Source: Pseudomonadota bacterium (GTDB lineage: Bacteria > Pseudomonadota > Alphaproteobacteria > UBA9655). From it: a stretch of DNA of 5,649 nucleotides. The notes below the pieces were generated by a model. The model was not told where the DNA came from. It was given only the letters and a program-made list of their open reading frames with translations, and made no database searches. Positions 1-5,649 of this stretch are shown piece by piece. The DNA lies in the NCBI GenBank assembly GCA_021809225.1, contig JAKBAL010000163.1, positions 1 through 5,649 on the forward strand. The letters run 5' to 3'. The stretch's first letter is position 1; each line of letters begins with the position of its first letter. Made by a program: the position numbers and the translations under genes.

Positions 1-2100
1 AAGTTGTCTGGCTTGAGGCTTGCGGGTAAGCTGCAAAGAAGGGTTAGAAAGCCTTTGGCCTTTTCTCGGGGAATTTGACTGGGAATGTGAGATCATTAAT
101 TTATCCTCTTCATGATTAATGGGGGAAGCCGCCACTTTTAATTTTTTTAATTCTTTTACCTCATCTTCCAATATGACTTGTGCGTTGCGAATAGAAACAA
201 CATCTTCTATTCTTTTTACAAATTCTTCTCTTTTTCTGTCGTTAATGCTTACAGAATATTTAATTAGCAAATCATTTAAATATTTATCAAGCATTTCTTT
301 TTTCGCAATTTTGTCCAGTCCTTTACACTCCATTTCAATAACGCGATCTCTTAGAGCTTTATAAGGATCTGAAACAGCTTCTATGGTTCCTTTTCGCACC
401 GTTAAGGAAGAAGATTTTTGATCATGTTCCAAATGAGGACGCTTTCCTTGATCAGCTCTTGCAGGAGCTCTTGCTAAATGTTTTCTTGCGTCACCTCTTG
501 CTTTTTCTTGATTTTGATGGCCATTTTCCGTTAATACAACTTTCGAAAGATCTCTATGGAAAATAACTTCTGTCCTACTTTGCCTTTTTCCTTTTCTATT
601 TCTTTTCCTTTTCCTTTTTCCTTTCCCTTCTTTTAATTGATTTCCTGAATTATGTGATTCCGTAAGTCTCAGCATAGCTCCATTGGAAATTTGATGGGGA
701 ACGGGTTCAACCCTAGCCTTTGGTATTTCATTGTTTGCTGTAACAACGAAAATTAAATCCTCCATTGGTAGATCTTGATCAAAATAAAAACTAAAGAATG
801 TTTTTTTTCGAACTTCTAAATATTCCAATAACACGGAAAGTGTTTGCGTTGCTGTCATCGGATCTATTAAAAGACGATCAAAGTCATTGAGAATAATAAG
901 TGTATTTTTATAAGTTTCTCGTGCTCTTTTTGTTCGCACACTAAAAGTGAATTTTGGATTAGATCGATCTTTAGAGGCTCTTGGGTTTAAAATTTTAAAC
1001 TGTGTCATTTCATCTTCTTGATTTCCTTCATTTTTACCTATCAACGCTTTAGCAATCATACCAAGATTTGAATTTTGACTTGTAAAACCTTGACCTAGGA
1101 GAGCCGATGTTGAGATATCTTGGCTTGATGTGATACTGGTGGTAAAGAAGGGCAGACCTAAATGGTCTGCGATGGCTTCTGCTGCAGTACTTTTTCCCAC
1201 GCCAGGTTCTCCATAAAAATAAAAAGCTCGTTTAGCTGACGGTTTATTAGAGCGAGAAGAAGCTATAAGTTGTAGAATCATGTTTTCAAATTTGCTTTTT
1301 GTTTCATCATCAGAAGAGCATAGTATTTTTTTTGCTTGAGTCGCATTACTTGAGCAACGTGTAAGATTTGAAAAATAAGGTCTATCTGGAATAATCTTTT
1401 TTTGAATAGGGAAGCTTAAACAATTTTCCAAGAATTCTTTGATCGAACTTATAGGGGGGAAGAGTCCAGGATTTCTAGCTCCAATTAAAGTTTTTTCAAT
1501 TTTATTCTGCAATCCTACAGGATAAAAACGCTTTCTTAAGACGTATTCAAACTCTAAGTCAGAAATATTCTCTTGAACAATTTTGTTGATAAGTGACACT
1601 TTTTCATTTTTAAGAGTATCCTCCAATCTTTTAAGATCTAGCTCTTGAGTGCTAGGGTCTATAAAACGAGAAAGCGCCTTAGCAGCTACTCCGACACCTT
1701 CGACAGGCGCCGCAGCGGGATTTAGAGAGCCAGACAATATTAAGCTTGGTATTGCTAAGAGAACATCCCCAATAGCTCCTATAACGCCTCCAGCTGTGAA
1801 AGGTGTTGCTCTTGCTCTGTATTCTCTTAAAATTGCTAGTTCCGCCTCAAGCTTTGGGAAAAAGTTTTGTTCTATACAAACAATTTTCTTTTCAATAAGT
1901 AAAGTTAGAATATCTTTTCTGATTTCTTGATCATTCAGAGCTGAAATATTCTCCCACCTTTCGGCTCCATATTTGTTTCTTAACCCCTTTTGATTATATA
2001 TAGACACATCAAAAGCATCTTCGTAGGGATTTCGACCGGCTTTCAAGGGGAGCTCTATAACTACAAAGCTTAAAAGTACAATATAAAATTTCTTAAGCAT
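1..2100 (-). CDS. Lon-like AAA+ ATPase with N-terminal signal or anchor, 3' end beyond window
   Basis: Seen: an open frame of 700 codons from ATG at 2100 to base 1 with no stop, so the C-terminus is missing. The start is supported by AAAGGA six bases upstream and an in-frame TAA at 2104-2106. Residues 1-21 look like a signal peptide or anchor (LKK, then a hydrophobic run ending LKA); residues 102-126 are a second hydrophobic, Gly-rich stretch. The ATPase core has Walker A GEPGVGKST (297-305), Walker B LIILNDFD (401-408), sensor 1 in VVTANNE (N456), an arginine-finger-like ALRDRV (R584/R586) and a sensor-2-like SIRN (R638). The spacing and the LLEYLEV...F.F...DLPMEDLIFVVTAN block resemble the AAA+ module of Lon. 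No LON N-domain is visible, and the tail after about 660 is polar and basic rather than a Lon protease domain. About 118 low-complexity residues (459-577) separate sensor 1 from ALRDR. Inference: a membrane-bound or exported remodelling ATPase; substrate unknown. Confidence 0.85.
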   Translation of the reverse strand, partial: MLKKFYIVLLSFVVIELPLKAGRNPYEDAFDVSIYNQKGLRNKYGAERWENISALNDQEIRKDILTLLIEKKIVCIEQNFFPKLEAELAILREYRARATPFTAGGVIGAIGDVLLAIPSLILSGSLNPAAAPVEGVGVAAKALSRFIDPSTQELDLKRLEDTLKNEKVSLINKIVQENISDLEFEYVLRKRFYPVGLQNKIEKTLIGARNPGLFPPISSIKEFLENCLSFPIQKKIIPDRPYFSNLTRCSSNATQAKKILCSSDDETKSKFENMILQLIASSRSNKPSAKRAFYFYGEPGVGKSTAAEAIADHLGLPFFTTSITSSQDISTSALLGQGFTSQNSNLGMIAKALIGKNEGNQEDEMTQFKILNPRASKDRSNPKFTFSVRTKRARETYKNTLIILNDFDRLLIDPMTATQTLSVLLEYLEVRKKTFFSFYFDQDLPMEDLIFVVTANNEIPKARVEPVPHQISNGAMLRLTESHNSGNQLKEGKGKRKRKRNRKGKRQSRTEVIFHRDLSKVVLTENGHQNQEKARGDARKHLARAPARADQGKRPHLEHDQKSSSLTVRKGTIEAVSDPYKALRDRVIEMECKGLDKIAKKEMLDKYLNDLLIKYSVSINDRKREEFVKRIEDVVSIRNAQVILEDEVKELKKLKVAASPINHEEDKLMISHSQSNSPRKGQRLSNPSLQLTRKPQARQL
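583..634. repeat. Homopurine-homopyrimidine tract with AAAAGG-like units inside the ATPase gene
   Basis: The plus strand is pyrimidine-only at 583-597 and 599-634, interrupted by a single A at 598. On the coding (minus) strand this is a purine run of short A-runs and G pairs, including AAAAGG-like units that encode Lys-Arg. It gives the basic stretch from K490 to about R506 (core KGKRKRKRNRKGKR). Unit changes of six bases would keep the frame, while slippage in the A-runs would break it. Such tracts can form triplex DNA, but that is not shown here. Confidence 0.6.
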
Positions 2101-2106
2101 TATTTA

Positions 2107-2112
2107 TCCTTT
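2107..2112 (-). promoter_or_regulatory. Ribosome binding site of the AAA+ ATPase gene
   Basis: The minus strand reads AAAGGA six bases before the ATG at 2100. This is a good Shine-Dalgarno match at normal spacing, and it fixes the start together with the in-frame TAA just upstream of the ATG. The rest of the 76-base gap to the exporter stop (2101-2176) is very AT-rich. I see no convincing promoter or terminator hairpin there, so cotranscription with the exporter is possible but unproven. Confidence 0.6.
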
Positions 2113-2176
2113 CATTGTATTTTTTATGTTTAGATTGAAATTTTTGACCATCAAATACATAACAAGTATAGTTAAA

Positions 2177-3256
2177 TTATTTTGTTTTTTCTTTTTTACT
2201 TAAATCTAGTTTTTTATTAGCCGTATTAACCATAAAAGGTCGGTGGGTAATGATAATTTTCGTCATATCAGGAAGAAATTTTTCAATATTATTTTGAATC
2301 ATAAGTTCTGTGTTTCTATCTAGAGATGAAGTGCTTTCATCAAAGATACAGATTTTAGGCTTTTTTAGAAAAAGACGCGCAAGAGCGAGTCGTTGCTTTT
2401 CTCCACCAGAAAGCTTTAAGCCTCGATCTCCAACAATTGTATGAATTCCATTCGGAAGGTATTTCACGAAATCGAGGAGGCATGCTTGCCTCAAAGCAAG
2501 CTCGATTTCTTCAAGGGAGGATTCAGGTCGAACGAAGTGGAGATTATTTTGAATGGTATCATTTAATAAGTAGGTTTCTTGTGGAACCCATCCAATAGTT
2601 TCATAAAGGGATAGGAGGGAAAGATGCTTTATATTTGTTTGATTAATAAAGATCTGACCTTCTGTTGGGTCGTATAATCGGAGAAGGAGCTTTGCAAGGG
2701 TGGACTTTCCTATACCCGTTGACCCAACAATAAGAAGGGTTTCGCCTGATTCTATTTTAAAAGAGATGTTCTCAAGAATCGTCCTGTCCTTATACTTAAA
2801 CGAGACATTCTTAAATTCAATCTCAAAAAGCTGTTCAGGAAATGGGTGGGGGTGGAGGGATTCTTTAATGTCACTTTCTGTAAGGAGAATGTCAATAATA
2901 CCCTTCATATTCAGAAGGGCTTTTTTAATATCTTGTGTGGCTTGGCCTAAAATACTAATGGGGAGAATAAATTGTAGAATGTACCCATTAAAAAGGACAA
3001 AATCTCCAACAGTTAGCGTCCCTTTCAGGACTCCTACACCGGTGAAGTAAGTGATTGAAGAGATTCCGAGTCCTAAAATTAAAGATTGTCCTAAACATGT
3101 CATGCTGAACTTGGTCATAAAATTGACTTCAGCAGCTTCGCGATTCCTGAGTTCCTTTTCGCAAGTACGGATTGCTAAATCACGCCTCCCAAAAATCTTA
3201 ACGGCTTCATAGTTGGAAAGCCAATCTGTTACAATCCCATCTGTATTTTTATCCAC
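2177..3256 (-). CDS. C-terminal fragment of ABC exporter (helices 5-6 and ATP-binding domain)
   Basis: The earliest usable start after the internal stop is GTG at 3256, giving 359 residues, but it has no Shine-Dalgarno, so independent initiation is doubtful. Helices 5 and 6 lie at about 53-75 and 84-106. The nucleotide-binding domain is complete: A-loop Tyr in FKYKD (155), Walker A GSTGIGKST (178-186), Q-loop Q226 in WVPQE, signature LSGGE (282-286), Walker B ICIFDE (D306, E307), D-loop SSLD and switch His338 in IITHR. All catalytic residues are present, so the half is not visibly decayed. The tail after the switch His is short (about 20 residues, ending in a Lys-rich SKKEKTK) and lacks the usual VLDKGKIVEQG-type end. 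Confidence 0.7.
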   Translation of the reverse strand: MDKNTDGIVTDWLSNYEAVKIFGRRDLAIRTCEKELRNREAAEVNFMTKFSMTCLGQSLILGLGISSITYFTGVGVLKGTLTVGDFVLFNGYILQFILPISILGQATQDIKKALLNMKGIIDILLTESDIKESLHPHPFPEQLFEIEFKNVSFKYKDRTILENISFKIESGETLLIVGSTGIGKSTLAKLLLRLYDPTEGQIFINQTNIKHLSLLSLYETIGWVPQETYLLNDTIQNNLHFVRPESSLEEIELALRQACLLDFVKYLPNGIHTIVGDRGLKLSGGEKQRLALARLFLKKPKICIFDESTSSLDRNTELMIQNNIEKFLPDMTKIIITHRPFMVNTANKKLDLSKKEKTK

Positions 3257-3268
3257 ATCATTAGCGAT

Positions 3269-3862
3269 TTAAAGGTCATGTAAGACGGATTTCATGGATA
3301 TAAATGTGTAGACAAAAAAAACAACCAAAGTTCCTGAAAGCAACAGCGTATACATAACAGGATAAAGGCTTGAGATCAAAACAAGGACAAATAAAAATTC
3401 GAGAACGGTCGGAAGAACGTGGAAAAAGACACCTAAAATAATAGAAGGAACATCTGTTTGAGCTCTTCTAATCACGTTCATTAAGGCTCCTGATTTTTGA
3501 TCCAGGAAATAGCTCTGAGAAAGCTCAAAGAGATGGGAGAGAACTTCCAATCCGAGAATAAGAGTAATGCGTTGTTCTATTCGATATGTAAAAAGAGCCC
3601 TTATATGAAGGGATGCCTGGCTTACCATCCAAATTACGCCATAACCTAATAGAACAAATGTCATAGACACCATTTCAGAAGCCGAAAAAATCTCAATAAT
3701 CCTTTTTAAAATGAGGGGAGTTGCTATCGTTGAGATAATCCCAATAATGAGAAAGAGAGTCCCGAAACAAAACTGGAGGCGAAGACTCTTATCATCAAAC
3801 GTTTTGAGGAAAATCGTCCTTATGCATCCCCAATATTGCTTAAAATTTGTCTTCTTGCTCAT
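3269..3862 (-). CDS. N-terminal fragment of ABC exporter (membrane helices 1-4)
   Basis: This is the 197-residue product if translation ends at the internal TAA. It starts at ATG 3862 inside the cyclase stop codon region; no strong Shine-Dalgarno is visible, which fits translational coupling. Hydrophobic segments at about 31-53, 66-83, 141-165 and 166-190 match helices 1-4 of an ABC exporter, and the intracellular loop carries YFLDQKSGALMNVIRRAQTD, like the LERKTGAL...R...G block of Atm1-type proteins. It ends at the start of the second cytoplasmic loop and carries no ATP-binding motif, so alone it cannot power transport. Confidence 0.7.
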   Translation of the reverse strand: MSKKTNFKQYWGCIRTIFLKTFDDKSLRLQFCFGTLFLIIGIISTIATPLILKRIIEIFSASEMVSMTFVLLGYGVIWMVSQASLHIRALFTYRIEQRITLILGLEVLSHLFELSQSYFLDQKSGALMNVIRRAQTDVPSIILGVFFHVLPTVLEFLFVLVLISSLYPVMYTLLLSGTLVVFFVYTFISMKSVLHDL

Positions 3863-5649
3863 AGCGGCTTTTCATCCCAATATGATAAAAAGATTTCTAT
3901 TGAGGCCAAATGAATAAAGGGCCACAGGTGTTTTACATCCCCACTTCCAATGAGGTTTATGGTGCTCTGAAGCCCTTCTTTATCGATTAGGCCTTGCTTT
4001 ACAAAATGACCCTCTAAGCAAATGGCAAGAACGCGCTCTACGTTACGTTTAACCCCCAATTGAAAGAGTCCTGTGGTTTGTCTTTTATCTCGTCTCCAAA
4101 CAGTGTCTGTTTTGAAGGTTTCACTGACAGATTTTCGTAGTGGATAACGATCATACCCCTTATCAAAAAGCTCATAGGTTGGGAAAGAAAGGGCAAATTC
4201 TACGACTGGCTCATAAAGAAAGGGGTAATAGGTTGGATCGATCTGACTCTCTATGGGTACATGAATAGAAGAAAGTCCTTCATAAACAGCATCAACCTGA
4301 TCATATTTTCCGGGAAGAATTTTCTTTGGCAAGTGTGCATAGATAGGGTGCACAAAATTCTGTGAAGCTTTTTCACGCACCTCTTGTTTAACCCAAAGAG
4401 GAGTTTCATCCATGGTATTTGTGAGGCTTCGTTTTTTACTAGGTTGAGAAAAAACATAAGACCACAAGCTAACTACATTTTCTCTAAGGATAGAGAAAAG
4501 AGGATCCCGGTAAAATTGGGCAATATTCTCGAGCTGTCCCTTGTATCCTTTTCCCCCCTTTTCTAGAAGGTAATCAATAGTAGATTTTTTAGAGGGCGGA
4601 CGCATGAAAATATGATCACTTCCGTGCCCACTGATGAATGTAGAGGCTTCATGAGCGGGAAGATGCTCACTTATAGTTTCCAACCACTTTAAGCTTATGA
4701 GTCCGGGAAAGGGCTTATTCGGTTTCAATGGTTGTTTTTGTTGAGAAGAATCAAAGGGAAGAGAATTTGACGCATCAACTTCGATAAGTTCAACCCCCGT
4801 TTCTTGACAGACTTTTCGTGCATGAACGAGTTCATTAGAGGATTTCACTTGAGAATGGAAATAATTTAGAGCCTTTAAGGTTTGACCATTTGTCACCAGA
4901 TCTTTTAAACAGTAAACAAGGGCAGAAGAATCGAGTCCCCCTGAAAGACTCACACATATTGTTTGATAAGGCTCAATCCAGGGTTTTAAAGTGCTTTGGA
5001 GGACGCTGACGGCATCTTCTGCCTGTAGTTCTCGGTTCTTATAGGAACGGAGAGGATTCCAAAAGGGGGCCGTCTTTCTCTGATTTTTTTCTATTTTTAA
5101 GCTACAGGCAGGAGGAAGCTCAAAAACACTCTTAAAGGGGGTTTGAATTGCACTACTATTGCTATGAATGAGATAGGAACAAAGATACTCCCAATTATAT
5201 TCCGGCTTTTGATCAAGGATTTTAAAGAGGGTTTCCATATCGGATGAGAACAAGATACTGCCATCGGGGAAAGGATAATAGAAAAAAGGGAGCTGACCTG
5301 TGGAATCAACAACAATTTCAAAGTGAGACGTTTTTTTCTCAACATTAATGTAAACATACTTTCCCCAGATCTCATTTAAAGTGGCTTCCGTATTTAAAAG
5401 AGAGAGATCTTTAAAAGCTGCTTTACCCAATGCACAAGAACGCTCTTTGTTAAAAGCTCGTCCGATCAAGATTGAAGAATCATTCTCCCAGACCTCATCC
5501 ATATCTTGCGTATTGGAAAGTTTACCATAACAAAGCGTAAGTACGTCTTTTCGTATGACAGAAGGCGCATCTTGTGTAAAAGACCCAATGGTCTTTGTAA
5601 GATTTTCTTCTGTAATTGACAAAGAGTTGAAATTTAAAAAACCAGCGTA
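3859..5649 (-). CDS. Asparagine-synthetase-like lasso peptide cyclase (McjC-type), 5' end beyond window
   Basis: Family role: ATP-dependent activation (adenylation) of a side-chain carboxylate in the precursor core, followed by macrolactam ring closure. Seen: 596 residues to the edge, with no stop upstream. A TTG at 5622 could be called as the start, but the nine codons before it read YAGFLNFNS, matching the AGIFNFD beginning of class II glutaminase-like domains. The true start is therefore probably about three codons beyond base 5649, and the position of the nucleophilic Cys2 cannot be seen. Counting from TTG 5622, the N-terminal glutaminase-like domain spans about 1-190 (DSTGQLPFFYY near 106). 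The synthetase PP-loop SLSGGLDSS is at 225-233, the second nucleotide-site motif SGHGSDHIF at 331-339, and the C-terminal block YDRYPLRKSVS...RRDKRQTTG at 490-517. HPIYAHLPKKILPGK and the PFLYEPVVEFALSFPTYEL block (467-485) resemble lasso cyclases more than housekeeping AsnB. Alternative: another amidotransferase-like RiPP or sugar-modifying enzyme. Confidence 0.8.
   Translation of the reverse strand, partial: YAGFLNFNSLSITEENLTKTIGSFTQDAPSVIRKDVLTLCYGKLSNTQDMDEVWENDSSILIGRAFNKERSCALGKAAFKDLSLLNTEATLNEIWGKYVYINVEKKTSHFEIVVDSTGQLPFFYYPFPDGSILFSSDMETLFKILDQKPEYNWEYLCSYLIHSNSSAIQTPFKSVFELPPACSLKIEKNQRKTAPFWNPLRSYKNRELQAEDAVSVLQSTLKPWIEPYQTICVSLSGGLDSSALVYCLKDLVTNGQTLKALNYFHSQVKSSNELVHARKVCQETGVELIEVDASNSLPFDSSQQKQPLKPNKPFPGLISLKWLETISEHLPAHEASTFISGHGSDHIFMRPPSKKSTIDYLLEKGGKGYKGQLENIAQFYRDPLFSILRENVVSLWSYVFSQPSKKRSLTNTMDETPLWVKQEVREKASQNFVHPIYAHLPKKILPGKYDQVDAVYEGLSSIHVPIESQIDPTYYPFLYEPVVEFALSFPTYELFDKGYDRYPLRKSVSETFKTDTVWRRDKRQTTGLFQLGVKRNVERVLAICLEGHFVKQGLIDKEGLQSTINLIGSGDVKHLWPFIHLASIEIFLSYWDEKPL

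Larger units (their letters stand above)
2177..3862 (-). pseudogene. Lasso-cluster ABC exporter (D-type, Atm1-like) interrupted by an in-frame TAA
   Basis: One continuous frame of 561 codons plus stop runs from ATG 3862 to TAA 2177-2179, with a single internal TAA at 3269-3271 (codon 198). No frameshift is needed: the sequence reads KSVLHDL, stop, IANDVDKNTDGIVTDWLSNYE, and homology to exporters carries straight through. The whole protein would be a half-transporter of normal layout, with six membrane helices followed by an ATP-binding domain. The match to Atm1/HMT-type exporters by eye (GTLTVGDFVLFNGYILQ, NYEAVKIFG) is good. Its ATG overlaps the cyclase stop (ATGA, 3859-3862), pointing to translational coupling and a role in exporting that cluster's peptide. 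The TAA is one substitution from CAA, AAA or GAA; the aligned position is usually charged or polar in Atm1-like proteins. Both halves otherwise look intact, so the lesion is recent, tolerated by splitting or readthrough, or a sequencing error. Confidence 0.8.

Noticed and set aside
119..364. Plus-strand open frame of 81 codons
   Set aside because: It lies antisense within the AAA+ gene, whose open frame is far longer and has clear motifs; no ribosome binding site or recognisable product.
1649..1930. Plus-strand open frame of 93 codons
   Set aside because: Antisense to the hydrophobic Gly/Ala-rich region of the AAA+ gene; its Ala/Pro-rich composition simply reflects that strand.
2113..2176. 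Possible promoter or terminator in the exporter-ATPase gap
   Set aside because: TATACT-, TACAAT- and TTGATG-like hexamers occur but none pair at 16-18 base spacing, as expected by chance in AT-rich DNA; the only inverted repeat seen (ATAC/GTAT with a 7-base loop) is too weak for a terminator.
2700..3050. Plus-strand open frame of 116 codons
   Set aside because: Fully antisense to the exporter's helix 5-6 and Walker A region, which is real by homology.
3711..3917. Plus-strand frame across the cyclase-exporter junction, considered as a precursor peptide candidate
   Set aside because: Antisense to both genes and its translation shows no lasso leader Thr or Gly-plus-Asp/Glu core pattern.
4251..4566. 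Small frames on both strands inside the cyclase gene (minus 4251-4457, plus 4384-4566)
   Set aside because: Alternative-frame shadows of the cyclase with no homology or initiation signals.
5097..5375. Minus-strand 92-codon frame inside the cyclase
   Set aside because: Out-of-frame shadow of the glutaminase-like domain; the cyclase frame carries the conserved DSTGQLPFFYY segment there.

Overview
All convincing coding sequence in this 5.6-kb AT-rich window lies on the minus strand, so reading runs from right to left. Three genes are visible: an asparagine-synthetase-like cyclase (5' end just beyond the right edge), an ABC exporter whose frame is broken by one TAA codon, and a Lon-like AAA+ ATPase whose 3' end lies beyond the left edge.

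Right part (3859-5649 and 2177-3862). The cyclase resembles the C protein of lasso-peptide clusters (McjC type). It overlaps the ABC exporter by four bases (ATGA), the tight coupling expected of a C-D pair in which C closes the macrolactam ring and D exports the peptide. The precursor (A) and leader peptidase (B) are not in the window; if present they should lie upstream, beyond base 5649. The exporter is collinear in one frame from ATG 3862 to TAA 2177, except for an in-frame TAA at 3269-3271. It is therefore either a freshly inactivated gene, a split gene, a readthrough case or a base-call error.

Left part (1-2100). After a 76-base gap, an open frame of 700 codons starts at ATG 2100 and runs off the left edge without a stop. 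It has a signal-peptide-like N-terminus, a second hydrophobic Gly-rich segment, and an ATPase core that matches the Lon AAA+ module by eye. A strongly basic low-complexity insertion sits between sensor 1 and the arginine-finger region. It is not a known lasso-cluster component, and its link to the exporter is only proximity and strand.

Organism: low GC, a proteobacterial-style cyclase and an Atm1-like exporter suggest a proteobacterium. The broken transporter and the unusual exported ATPase would fit a host-associated alphaproteobacterium undergoing gene loss, but this is inference and no taxonomic marker is present. No RNA gene, CRISPR array, insertion sequence or convincing terminator was seen.
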